Origin: Mesostigma viride
Taxonomy: Eukaryota; Streptophyta; Mesostigmatophyceae; Mesostigmatales; Mesostigmataceae
Length of the DNA: 64,000 nucleotides
Direction of reading: 5' to 3'
Assembly (NCBI GenBank): GCA_009746045.1
Contig: RPFO01000072.1
Location: forward strand, 1,349,330 to 1,413,329
Shown here one piece after another: positions 24,101 to 36,600 of this stretch. The position numbers were made by a program, and so were the translations under genes. A model generated the notes under the pieces. That model did no database searches, was not told the origin of the DNA, and worked only from the letters and a program-made list of their open reading frames with translations. Every line of letters begins with the position of its first letter. The stretch's first letter is position 1.

Positions 24101-27100
24101 GGGCGTGTACGCAGAGTAACGTGCGAGGGCAGCACGGCTTGCGACGTAAAGGTCACCAAGGCCATGGGGGCGATAAGCTGGCAGGCGACAGGCGTGTGGC
24201 GCAGCACCGGCTTGTCGGTAATGGCAGTGATAGTGGCAGCAGCAGCAGTAGCGATGGCGAGGGTGATGATGGCCCTGATGAGGGGGGTAATGTGGGCAAG
24301 CAGGCCATGGGTGCTCTGCGGGATTCAGGCCGGGTGGGCCGAGTGAAAGACCCTGATGACAGCATAACTTTGGGTGATGCTGACGTGGAGCCTCTTGTGG
24401 TGTTGGAGCTCGCGCTGGAGCTGAAGCTTGGGCTGCTACGCGCATTCTTCTTGTAAGTACTGACCACATTTCTGTGTCGCACAGGGGGGTGCACAAAATG
24501 AGGACAATGTCTCGTCCATCCTGGCACTTTGGGGGCGAGTGTGCAGCACCTGCATCGAGAGCGATTTAAAACCGCGGAGCTAGCGCAGCAGCAAGTCTTG
24601 GAGCCAAAATACAAGACTGCTTGGGTGTGATGCCAGATTGAGAAGGGCCACGCAGGACATTTGATGGAACTACTCCTGCGAGTGACCATGCCACAAAGGC
24701 ATCACGTTGCTACAAGCCCATGCTTGTGTCCATGCTTGTTTTTAGGTAAGAGTGTGCTGCCAGGGCAGCGGGGTGGCAGGGTAAGGGGGGTACGGGTACC
24801 ACTGTGCCAGGGCAGATGATGAAGCGACTTTTCGAAGGCCATCAGGTGAGATTTGGCAACAAGTATGCCGAAAATGATGCTCTGTTAGGTGTAATCCTTG
24901 CTTGCAAGTTGTATCCTGCCAATGGTAATCTCTGCCACAAATGATCTATTGGCGATGAAAACAGTTGGCAAGGATCCACACAGTTGGCGCCCCAGTGTGC
25001 CTTGCTATCATCCGCAAATGCAAAGATGCCAGAAAGGGTAAAGACCTTGAAGGCCTAGTTGCTGTCCTTAACTGTTGGGAGCTCATGGTGCGAGGGTGGC
25101 TGAGGGCAGATCCTCTGTCTTCCTCCTTCTGCGGAACATGACAATGACCACAAGAACTTCCCTGAATGACCAACACAAACAGCACGGCTAACTTTGCAGT
25201 TGTGATATTGAATGGGGTATGTTCAGCAGGGATCTCATGGGCCATGCAAATGACGTCGCCCCTGCTGCAATCCCCTCTGCTCCATCCCATTCTTGCCTTG
25301 TGGCACACAGGCCCCCAGCAGACCTGCGGGATGCAGGTGGCGCCCCAGGACAGCCACCACCACCACAACCACTGCTGCTGCCACCGCAAGCCAAGGCTAT
25401 GGCCTCGCACGCCTGGCGCTTGGCCGTGCGTGTCTTGACCGCCGTCTTGCCCGCTGGTGGTGACATGCCCTGGCCGGCGACCAGGGGGCAGCCACCGGGT
25501 GCTTGCGAGCGGAAGGTAAGCTGCTGACAACAAGGCGGGATTATGGGTAGTAGCCAGTATTGATCATGCAAGCGTGCTAGCACTGTCATGGTGTGTGTGA
25601 GCTGTGTGCAGTCCGTGTTTGCCATTGATGGGCCGAGTCCATTTCAGGTTCTGGGTCTATGCAAATCGGGCTCAGCGGCCCTAGTCAGGCTCTCTCTACT
25701 TGGTTGATACAAACGCCTGGTCTGTGCTTCAAAACCCCTTTCTGCGCATCAGGAATCCACCGTTTCACCTCACAGTATATTCCTGTGGTCTAGAGCTAGC
25801 CCCTTTGTTCCAGAGTATCATCATTCCAAGGTGTCGTTATGGGTTCTGGGAAAGCATATCAATGAGTTTCCATGGGGCAACGTATCCACAGCAGAGAGTG
25901 CAGATATGGTTCTGCAGATATGATTCTGTCATCTAATCTGCTGTACCCAACAGGGAGTGTACTGCCATCATACTGGACTCATGGGACATCCGCACGCCAC
26001 CCCATGATTCCCTGCTCCATTTCTCGCTATGTGGCCCACCCAGAAGGAAAGCACTGGCATCCGCCCCCAAGACTCGGGCCACTTTCTGGCGGTCCTATCT
26101 GCAGCGCTGCGCCTGCTTGCGCGGTCCATGGAGGCATTGAGCGCACCGACAGGACCGGGGGGACAATGTGGAGACTTCCCCAGCACCAACGGGGCCAAGG
26201 TATCGCCAACAGTCAGCAGCTCCAGCGACCAAGTCTCCTCAGCCGCCCTTTGCTCCCAGTTCTTCGACATCGTCGCGCGCATATCGCGTTTTCTGGAACC
26301 CACCCATGGTGATGGTGACAGCACCACTAGTGCTGTACCTGGCCGTGCCGCTGGAATTGAATCAATGGCATCCGCGCAGGTACCGGTGCGGAGGAATGCC
26401 GGTCATGCCGAACCCCTCTCTAGCATGCTGGGCACAGCAAGGGAGGCGGTTCCACAGGCCAATGGCGGCCCTCCCCGACACATGGGTGCGGCTAGCACAG
26501 GTTCAAGGGCAGTGGTGGTGTTGCCAGCATGGCCGGTGGTGTCCCCCCTGGTGGCGGCGTTGGCCGAGCTGGTGGCGGCAGCGGGCCATCTGGGGCACGA
26601 TGACGACGATGACCAGAGAGAGGGGAACCACGGTGGACAGAATAACACCCACAGTGGCGACGATTTCGTCCAGAGCAACCGCGGTGGTCGTGGCGGTCCC
26701 ATCGCATGTGCGGATGGCAGCAGGGTGTCCCAAGAGGGGCCCTGTGCGGTCGCATCCATCGAGGCCGCCGTGGCGTCATTGCTGGCCTTGGTGATCCGGC
26801 CGTGGCTGCCGGCGGGACCTCCGACCCGTGCCGCAGCGGGCAGAGCCGAACAGGACAGGGAAGGGCCTTGTGCGATTGGGCAGACAGGCGGTGGAGCAAC
26901 CCAGCGCCCCGTCGACCTCCCACGTCCCTCTTCCTTCCCTGTCATGAATCATGGTTTCGCATCACAGCAAGCTGTTGCTGCCCCCACGACTCATGAGGAA
27001 GACCAGAACCTCGCCGTACCAGCTGCGGTTCCGGTTGCCCCCTCCCCCTGGCCGCTGGTGCACCTCTCGCTGGCGCGGTTCCTGTCGTATGCGTCCGTCG

Positions 27101-27783
27101 CGGCCAGCGAGGGCTTTGCGCGGCTCATCCCGCGGGGCTGGCGCGCCAACAGCGTGCTGCGGCTGGCTGCGGAGCGCCAGAAGAGGGAGAGGGAGGGAGG
27201 CTCTTCCGGTGGCACAGGCCATGGTGGAGCGTTCACAAGGGACACAGGTCCGAGTGTCCACAAGACTGGGCTATCTCCTTGTTATGATGAGGATGAGGGG
27301 GTAGGGCACGAGGAGGACAGCGCGCTGTTCTGCCAGGAGCTGCTGCGGTTTTCCAAGGGGGAGCAACAGGGGGATGACCACCAGGCAGGGGACGGGGCGG
27401 ATTCCTTTGCGTGGGTGAAGCCATGCCTCACGCGGGAGGATGAAGTATACGCGTTATCGCGGGATAGCAGCGCGGTGGCGTGCCATCATCAGGCTTGCAT
27501 CCGTGCATGCTTGCTGGACCGGGCAACCGAAGGCCTGCAGACCGTCCAAGCGGGCATGGGTCTGCTTCGGGCTGTGTGCAGGCAGATGGGAATGGAAGAT
27601 GTTCAGGCACACCTGCTGCCTGCAGCCGCAGCAGAAAATCCTGGTGGTGGGGAGAATCCTTTGGGCACAGTGACAACATCTCCGCAAGATCGAAGTAGTC
27701 TGCTGCTGGAGTGGAAAATGAGAGACATGCAAGAGCAACTTGGCCGTGCATGGGATGAGGCGCTGGCGTGCCTGAAGGACTAG
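18105..27783 (+). CDS. Large unrecognised helical-repeat-like protein, six exons
   Basis: Exons 18105-18365, 18818-18925, 19435-19680, 20503-24452, 25311-25515 and 26044-27783 (TAG). Donors are GTACGA, GTATCT, GTGAGC, GTAAGT and GTAAGC; acceptors are all AG after pyrimidine-rich DNA. Phases (0, 0, 0, 2, 0) agree at every junction, giving about 2170 residues. ATG 18105 is the first in frame after a stop at 18078, but an extra 5' exon is possible. Leu/Ala-rich helical blocks (VALRQLLLLLRTLSTSW, RRHVALLHLLLHSLY, ALIPALRAACLLLRHGF, LELALELKLGLLRAFF) alternate with Gly/Ser/Asp-rich disordered spacers. The C-terminus has a compact block, REDEVYALSRDSSAVACHHQ through AVCRQMGMEDVQ. This resembles an alpha-solenoid scaffold with large insertions, but I recognise no family and assign no function. 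No signal peptide or membrane segment is evident. Confidence 0.75.
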
Positions 27784-28700
27784 TTCAGGTGCAGACTGTT
27801 GAAATTAATGAGCTGAGGTAATTTCGTATATGCCAGACGGCCACATGAGTGATATAGATGCAGCATAGCACACCAAGAATAAAGTGCAGCATGCACTTTA
27901 TTCTTATTTATTAACTCGCAAAAATTCCCAAGAACCGCTGCTCTGGCTACGTGATGGCCAGCGCACATTCTGTTTTCGTAACTTGCCTGCTGTGATCATC
28001 GCTTACAAAGCCAGCTCAACGTTAACACAAGCTAGCAAGCAGGTCACCTAGCTAGCTGTTGAACACGGGCAAAATTTGAAGGCCGGGGTGGCGTGGTACA
28101 CGTACTAAACACCTGTACATAATTGCATTCCCTGTATATATGCTAATTAAATTGTAAGTGGAGGCTCCATGGAAGGCAATAAGGTAGAGATTGCAAAATA
28201 CAGCGACAGCTGCTTTTCATGCGTAGCCTTTGCTAGTGTTTTGTTTTCACACTGCAGTAATCCCATTTAGGAATAAGGGTTGTGGGTGAACCCTGGGTAT
28301 GCCCCTAGAACCCCTCAGGCTCCGGGAAAAGCCTTTATATTCTCCTGGGCTATCGGATGTTAGCATGGAACCTACCCCCTCTCCCGTCATATCTTGGCCG
28401 GGCGTACAGTCGTCTTGGATAGTCCAGATTACGCGGAGTTGCTATCTGCGCCTCCAGTCGACCGGGCCGCGAGTGAGTCGTGCTTGCCTTCGTGGGTGAA
28501 GTATCCTCGTAGAAAAGTACCCCCCCCCATGGATGATGCCTCAAGAATATTTAGCCAAGCTCTGCCTATAATGGGACTCCCCATGGATGATGCATTAAGA
28601 GTTTAGCCAAGCTCTGCCTATGCAGAGAGTCACTTCTCTGCTGAGAAGCCATGCCCTAACCATTGAATAGCCATGATGATCTTCCCCCCTATGTCCGCGC
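27784..28700. other. Gap after the large gene
   Basis: The 3' flank of the large gene. At about 27871-27905 there is an inverted pair around AATAAAGTGCAGCATGCACT (a palindrome containing AATAAAGTGCA and its complement). From 28525 the segment CCATGGATGATGC...TTTAGCCAAGCTCTGCCTAT occurs twice in tandem (about 28527-28569 and 28582-28622). No gene is supported. Confidence 0.4.
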
Positions 28701-28705
28701 CCTAG

Positions 28706-29176
28706 GTACTGGACCTCCGCGAGGAGGCCGAGCTCGCCACGCGCAGCCTAATTAATGTCATCGTCAAGAACTTCGACATGGAGGAAGGTGAGAATTCCGA
28801 GAAGCTTGCACGTGCGTTTGAGAGCAAAATCCTTGATCGCATCGGCCTTCTTGGTGAGCTGGTCGCCCATTGCCTTCCCCGTGCGCGGGGTAAGGCAGGG
28901 GCGCCCCCGCTTCTTCTTATGAGCCCGTCGGACAAGCTTTCGTTTCTCAGACGCCGCAAGCGGCTCGAGAAGACTCCCTTCACCCTGGACGACGACTTGA
29001 CCCTGGGGCAGCAACAACGGTGACGGGAGCTATGGCCGACCTACCTCCAGCTCCAGCAGACCAAGGCGGGGCAGCCGATGTACTGGAAGAGGGCGGCCAT
29101 CTACGTCAGCCACAAGCCCTGGCACGCGACCCCCGCGACAACCGCGGCCCCAGTGACTCCAGACGCCCCAGCTTAG
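28706..29176 (+). pseudogene. ORF1 C-terminal fragment of a retroelement
   Basis: Open frame from 28706 with one in-frame TGA (29021-29023) and a terminal TAG at 29174. It reads ATRSLINVIVKNFDMEEGE, AFESKILDRIGLLGEL, RKRLEKTPFTLDDDLTLGQQ, and after the stop RELWPTYLQ, PMYWKRAAIYV. A DDDLTxxQQxxRRxLWPxYL segment followed by a short strand pair ending in a basic hydrophobic stretch is the C-terminal signature of ORF1 proteins in many LINEs. The premature stop looks like a single C-to-T change of an Arg codon. The 63.2-63.65 kb copy shares this signature. No ORF2 follows: about 350 bases later the element ends in a 3' tail. Confidence 0.7.
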
Positions 29177-29454
29177 GGGAATACAGCAGTAGTAGTGTAG
29201 AATAGGGTAGACCGTGGCCTTGTACATGCACGCCTACAACAGGCACTATACCAGCTGACTCATGAACATTACCTAGTCGTGTACATGTGTGCCCATGATG
29301 CGCCACACACCAGATGATGCCTAGCCTTATTTATTTAGTTATGCTGTGCCCACGCAGAGAGCTACTCTCTGCTGACACGCCATGCCCTAGCTTCTGTATA
29401 GCCATGCTGATCTTCCCCCCTCTGCATGTCGGTGCCCCTACTAGGCTAGGTGCC

Positions 29455-29651
29455 TGAATACAGCGGTGGGCAGGTGCACTTTGTGCACCCAGAGTAGACG
29501 TGGCAGTTTACATTCCCCCACCTGCAGGAAGTAGCTAAGAGTGTATTAAAAGCCATATGGCCCTTCTCAGGGCTATGTGCTCCATATACTCCCAACGGAG
29601 TTGTGTTCCTAATTAATTAATTAATTAATTAATTAATTAATTAATTAATTA
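29455..29651 (+). repeat. Retroelement 3' tail, copy A
   Basis: Contains CAGGTGCACTTTGTGCACCC, GTATTAAAAGCCATATGG, TCTCAGGGCTATGTGC, the hairpin ACTCCCAACGGAGTT, and then an AATT array from 29611. It is probably the 3' end of the element whose ORF1 fragment lies at 28706-29176, because nothing else intervenes. Confidence 0.75.
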
Positions 29652-29840
29652 GGTACTGGAATATGTAGTGGTGTGCAGGTGCACTTTGTACACCCAGAGC
29701 AGACGTAGTTTACACCCTACCCTTGCAGGAAGTAGCCAAGAGGCAAGAATGTATTAAAAGCCATGTGCCCCTTCTCAGGGATATGTGCTACATGTACTCC
29801 CAACGGAGATATGTTACAATTTAATTTACTTTTAATTCAT
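29652..29840 (+). repeat. Retroelement 3' tail, copy B, in tandem with copy A
   Basis: Repeats the same blocks in the same order and orientation (GTGCAGGTGCACTTTGTACA, GTATTAAAAGCCATGTG, CTCAGGGATATGTGC, ACTCCCAACGGAGATATG) and ends in a degenerate AATTTAATTTA. It starts exactly where the AATT array of copy A ends, as if a second, strongly truncated copy had inserted into the tail of the first. Confidence 0.7.
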
Positions 29841-30008
29841 CGGGTAATCCGTGGCATGCCTCCATCTTGCATGTTCACGTGCTACTTCATTCCATTTACT
29901 TATGTTACGCGCATACCTCCAATGAACATTGATCATTGCAAAAGTTGCTGCTATATACCTAGCAGCCCCTCTCAACAGCTACAATTTCATACACATGCAT
30001 CCAATGGG

Positions 30009-30599
30009 CTACATGGCGGCATCCTCGTCCCCGTCCTCCCTCTCCTGCATCTCTACCTCCATGCGCAGCATCTGCGCGTGCGCAGGGTCACATTTGGCGG
30101 GCGTGCCCATGACGGCCGCATACTCGCAGCGGCTCGGCTCGTCGACCGAGCGCAGCTCCACCTTGGCGTCACACTCGAGGGTCACGCGCATGCTGCGTGC
30201 GGGGCCGTTCCAGCACGTCTCCCCATTAGCGAAGATCATCGCGCCGAAGTCCTTGTCCCAGCGCTCCCACTGGCCCAGAGTGACCGTGCTGCCGCCGCTG
30301 CGGGACTTTTGGACGACCTTGTCAAAGGGGCACACCTGCATGGTTCATGAGGAGGGAAAAGGCGTGAAAGCATCAATCGAGACTGTTAGGCCTGGCAGGT
30401 TAGCATCAATCGAGACTGTTAGGCCTGGCAGGTTAGCATCAATCGAGACTGTTAGGCCTGGCAGTTTATCTGCAGATGAAGCAAGAATATGACAACGGCT
30501 AATAATGGTTACAACGCACGTCACGACCTCAGCCTGGAGGTTTTGGTAGGATGAGAACCTGATTGCCACTTTACCAGTGACCCTTATTAACTACTTTTG

Positions 30600-30685
<86 letters not shown>

Positions 30686-33600
30686 CAAGAAGCAGAGAAA
30701 AAGAAAATAGCCTGCGTATGTTTGGGGGCGTGCGATGGCATCCACCTGTGCAAAGCTAAATGGAAAATGGTGCAGGCAGTTGCCAGGGTGCATCCATTTA
30801 TAAGGTGCATGCACGGCTGTGCACTAGTTGATGACGAAAACACGGAATCAGCCAGAGATGCCATTGATCATGAGAAAAGTGCCAACTCCGCAAACCATCC
30901 CACAACAACCCAGCCAGTAAAATTACACAGAATCAACCCTACTATGGCCGGGCTTCTGACACAGCAACAACAGGGGATACTCGAACAAATCTGCGAACAC
31001 CTGGCAGCATGGTCTCACGCGTCCATAAATGCCACACACGCGCGGTCTCCCCTTACCATCATACTAGGCATGCGCGCAGCCTCCCCTGCCCCTATACTCC
31101 CCTTACCGTGCTAGGCATGCGCGCAGCCTCCCCTGCCCCTATACTCCCCTTACCATCCTAGGCATGCGCGCAGCCTCACCTGCCCCTATACTCCCCTTAC
31201 CGTACTAGGCATGCGCGCAGCCTCACCTGCCCCTATACTCCCCTTACCGTACTAGGCCTGCGCGCAGCCTCCCCTGCCCCTATACTCCCCTTACCATGCT
31301 AGGCATGCGCGCAGCCTCACCTGCCCCTATACTCCCCTTACCATGCTAGGCATGCGCGCAGCCTCACCTGCCCCTATACTCCCCTTACCGTACTAGGCAT
31401 GCGCGCAGCCTCACCTGCCCCTATACTCCCCTTACCGTACTAGGCATGCGCGCAGCCTCACCTGCCCCTATACTCCCCTTACCATCATACTAGGCATGCG
31501 CGCAGCCTCACCTGCCCCTATACTCCCCTTACCGTACTAGGCATGCGCGCAGCCTCACCTGCCCCTATACTCCCCTTACCGTACTAGGCATGCGCGCAGC
31601 CTCCCCTGCCCCTATACTCCCCTTACCGTACTAGGCATGCGCGCAGCCTCACCTGCCCCTATACTCCCCTTACCGTACTAGGCATGCGCGCAGCCTCACC
31701 TGCCCCTATACTCCCCTTACCGTACTAGGCATGCGCGCAGCCTCACCTGCCCCTATACTCCCCTTACCGTACTAGGCATGCGCGCAGCCTCCCCTGCCCC
31801 TATACTCCCCTTACCGTACTAGGCATGCGCGCAGCCTCACCTGCCCCTATACTCCCCTTACCGTACTAGGCATGCGCGCAGCCTCACCTGCCCCTATACT
31901 CCCCTTACCATCATACTAGGCATGCGCGCAGCCTCACCTGCCCCTATACTCCCCTTACCATACTAGGCATGCGCGCAGCCTCACCTGCCCCTATACTCCC
32001 CTTACCGTACTAGGCATGCGCGCAGCCTCACCTGCCCCTATACTCCCCTTACCGTACTAGGCATGCGCGCAGCCTCACCTGCCCCTATACTCCCCTTACC
32101 GTACTAGGCATGCGCGCAGCCTCACCTGCCCCTATACTCCCCTTACCGTACTAGGCATGCGCGCAGCCTCACCTGCCCCTATACTCCCCTTACCATGCTA
32201 GGCATGCGCGCAGCCTCACCTGCCCCTATACTCCCCTTACCATGCTAGGCATGCGCGCAGCCTCACCTGCCCCTATACTCCCCTTACCGTACTAGGCATG
32301 CGCGCAGCCTCACCTGCCCCTATACTCCCCTTACCGTACTAGGCATGCGCGCAGCCTCACCTGCCCCTATACTCCCCTTACCATCATATTAGGCATGCGC
32401 GCAGCCTCACCTGCCCCTATACTCCCCTTACCGTACTAGGCATGCGCGCAGCCTCACCTGCCCCTATACTCCCCTTACCGTACTAGGCATGCGCGCAGCC
32501 TCCCCTGCCCCTATACTCCCCTTACCGTACTAGGCATGCGCGCAGCCTCACCTGCCCCTATACTCCCCTTACCGTACTAGGCATGCGCGCAGCCTCACCT
32601 GCCCCTATACTCCCCTTACCGTACTAGGCATGCGCGCAGCCTCACCTGCCCCTATACTCCCCTTACCGTACTAGGCATGCGCGCAGCCTCCCCTGCCCCT
32701 ATACTCCCCTTACCGTACTAGGCATGCGCGCAGCCTCACCTGCCCCTATACTCCCCTTACCGTACTAGGCATGCGCGCAGCCTCACCTGCCCCTATACTC
32801 CCCTTACCATCATACTAGGCATGCGCGCAGCCTCACCTGCCCCTATACTCCCCTTACCATACTAGGCATGCGCGCAGCCTCACCTGCCCCTATACTCCCC
32901 TTACCGTACTAGGCATGCGCGCAGCCTCCCCTGCCCCTATACTCCCCTTACCGTACTAGGCATGCGCGCAGCCTCACCTGCCCCTATACTCCCCTTACCG
33001 TACTAGGCATGCGCGCAGCCTCACCTGCCCCTATACTCCCCTTACCGTACTAGGCATGCGCGCAGCCTCCCCTGCCCCTATACGTGCATGCACGACAGCA
33101 CCTGGTAGGTGTAGTTTCAAGCATGGCTTTCCATGCTCGGTGACTTGAGTAGGGTACCTGGTAGGTGTATTCGTGCGTCTGCAGGTCGTAGCACTGCCCC
33201 TCCATCGCCAGGAACACATCATCAGGACCGTATTCGTACTCCAACTTGTGGTCCACCTCCGAGATGCGTGACTCCAGGTTGCGCTTGTCGGTCTCCAGAC
33301 TGGGGAGAGCATAGTCATAACCACAACAGGGAAGGGTAGAGTAGAGGATAACAAGGCAGAGCATGAGTTTAGAAGATGCGAGACTCCAGGTTGCGCTTGT
33401 CGGCGACGCGCGTGCGCAGCAACGCCGGTTGGCTTAAACCAATCTCAATGCCCGTCAAAGTATCCCATGCCATACACACATCATTCCCCCCTCCCCACAT
33501 GCGCCCCTTCCCTCACCTCTGGTACTTTTGCCGCAGCTTGTCCAGCTCAGGTGACGGGAGCACGTCGCCACCTGCCGCCGCGCCCTCGCCCTCGCTGCGC

Positions 33601-36600
33601 GCACTGCCGGCATCCGCGTCCTTGTGCCCCGGCGCCCGAAAGACGACGGTGGAGATCCAGCTGGCCACGCTTTTGAGGCGTGTGGCCACCGCCGCCGCCA
33701 GGGACCGCAGGGACGTGGACTCGTGGGCCCCCACAGCATGCTCCTCCCCCCCCACGCTGTCGTCTTCAAACTCATCCCCCTCGAACTCACCCTCCCCCTC
33801 CTCAAAGCTGCCAAGGACAACGGGGCATGAGGCAGGGATACCGCAAAAGGAGGTGGAGAGGAGAAGAGTGCAGAGGAGTGGACAAGGACAGGGGGTCGCA
33901 TGACAGGCAGGATGGAGTCACCTGGGTCAGTACAGCATGGAGCACAAGACCGCTGCAGATATATTTAGACGCACAGCCCCCATCGCATGCATATAGCAAC
34001 AAGCAACCCATCGCAGCTACATAGCAGCAGGCAACCAGTCACAGCAAAAAGGACGCACCCTTCCTCCTCGTCATATTCGCCCTCCTCAAACTCCTCCAAG
34101 TAGTCCTCCTCCACATATTCCCCGTCCAGAGGCTCCGCCTCCGGCTCCTCATGCGACGCGTGCGCGCTGGCACCATGCTCGCACTTGGACGCGTCGCCAT
34201 CCGCACCCTGGCAGGAACGGTCGGTTGATGGCAGAAAAGAGGGCGATGGAACACAGGAGCGGCAACACTCAGCAAAACAAACCAGAGAACAGAGGCTTAC
34301 GACAAAGGAAGGGCAAGGAATGGGCGAGGGAAGGGTGAGGGAGGGGCGAGGGAATGGCGAGGGAAGGGCCAGGGAAGGGCAAGGGAAGGGCAGGCAGTTC
34401 CAAGTACAGTCACATTCGCCCCTGACATTCTGTCGCCGAATCTGCGCGAAATGAACCTACGACGTGAATGACTGCAAATCGAATCAGTCCTCCACTCCCG
34501 CCTCCCACCTAGATCCCTGCCTCCCAACACCCCACCCCCAATAGAATCAGACTCCGACCAACTGAGGGACCTTCGCCTCCTTGCCTCCTTGCATCCTTGC
34601 CTCCTGGACAAAACATACCATCCCCGCCTCCTTACCGCGGTGCACACGTGGTGCTCCCTGTGCGCGGCCACGTGCGCGTGCTCGTCCGCGGCCACCTGGT
34701 CATCAAACTCATGCGTCCACTGCGCCGCGATGCGACGGCCGCGCTCCTCGGGCGTCAGCTCCTCCTCCAGCACCTCCTCGTTCAGGCCCACGTCCTCCAT
34801 CGACAGGCCCGCAGCAAGGTCCTCTGGCACATGCACCTCATCCCCTGGGGCGTGCTCGGCGGCGGCAGCGTCGCCGCTTCCATCACCCTCGCTGCGGTCG
34901 CCACAACAAAGGGGGGGGAAGCAAGCGGGGGTTGGCGGTTGGGGGCAGGAATTGATGTCAGGCCACCGCGTGCACGCGGTCAGGCACACACTCACGTGCA
35001 CCCTGAACTTACTGACACATACTTATATCACCACCACCAGTTCGCTGACTAGCTTCAAGTGGGCAGCGGGCGAATGACAAGCCGGTGATTTGCTCAACTC
35101 ACCAATCACGCAGCATGGTGGCTTCAAGTCACAACGAGCACCGCTGCTTGGACATAGACAACCCATAGCTAAGCACACAACGCTGCTGCCCCCTTGCATA
35201 TGAGGCGCACCCGCCAGCACAGTGACCCTACGCCTAACGGTCCATTCGCCGCCTAAACTTTTCCGACTTAAGACTTCGGTTGTTAAAAAATGCAATGTCC
35301 TGTGTGAATGGCCGGAACGCAAACCCAAGCCGGAGGACAATATCCAGTCCGCAGCAGCAGGTATCAGCCTGATGTGCACAACAGGCATGGTGTGCGGAGT
35401 AGGCATGGGCATCTGGTTAACATGGCAGCCGGCACACACACCCCTCCGCCCGCAGACAACTGGCAACCAACGCCCCTCGCAGCCTTCCAAGGACGTACCC
35501 GGATGCGGCCTGCTGTTGCTGCGCGGTCTCTGCGGCTTCCTTCTCGCGTGCGGCACGCTCCGCCTCCACCGCCTCCAGCCGCACGCGCTCCAACTCCTCC
35601 AGGTGGTCCTTCTCCACTGATGCCGGGGAGTAGCGGAAATGAGGGTGAATAAAGGGTGTGGTGGGACCACGTCAAGGGTGGGTACCCAGAGGTGCAGAGG
35701 CCCTTCACATCGGATTGGGGAAAAAGAGCCGATGCCGTGACCAGAACAGGTACGTAATCAACGGTGCGTCGCCACAGGGGCTTGTAGAACCCATACATAC
35801 AGGTGTATCGTGGCCAAAGGGAGTAGGAAGTGAAGGCCCTTCTCGCCGGATGGCGGGATGAAGCAAATACGGGGTGCGTTGTAACATCACAAGGGGCTAG
35901 TGCCAGAAGCGCAGATTGAGGGCAATGGCCATGGCAGATTGAGGGCAATGGCAAAAGAGGGGGTTAGACCCCAAGGGTCCTTCTCGACTGGGGGCCCACA
36001 GAAAGCATGGAAGCGCGTAACGAAAGGTGAAAGGAAAGGGGTGGGTACCTCAAGTAGGGAAACCCCATCTCGGCACCTCGGTCCAGTACAGGAAACTGGC
36101 ACCAGTGGAGCCATCACACACATGCGCACTAGGGGAAACAGACACAAGAGGAGATGCGGGGGGGAAGAAAAGGTCGGGAGAGCCAATGCGTGCCGGGGGA
36201 CCATCAACGTTTGCACGCCCTGCCACGCGTGCAACGAAAGGTCTCACATAGTTCTTGTCCTCACGTCCTGCTCGCATCTAGTGGTATCTTGTTGTCAGTG
36301 CGCTTCCTGTATTCTTTTATATGATGGATACTACCGAGCGCACTCCTGTTTAGTAACGAATATTACCGAGCGAGAGAAATCAACTCCGACGTGGCAAGCC
36401 CGCTTGAGCGTGGCGGCCATGCAAGAGAATGCAAGGCACCTGCAAGCGTGCTGCCGTAGTGCTGGATCTCAGACAATGTCCTCAGACCACGCGACCGCAC
36501 CCGCCCGAAAGTGTGGCAAGCATGCCAGGGACGCCCATGATAGATAAATAAAATGTACTAATAGTAGAAACGCACACTAGTATACACGCCACCTCACCCA

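Noticed and set aside
20708-24689. Numerous long frames antisense or out of frame to the large gene (up to 281 codons)
   Set aside because: They are shadows of a GC-rich coding exon with strong third-position bias; none carries a motif.
31064-33083. Possible CRISPR or satellite centromere array
   Set aside because: There are no spacers, and the array lies between two phase-matched exons of one gene, so it is an intronic minisatellite.
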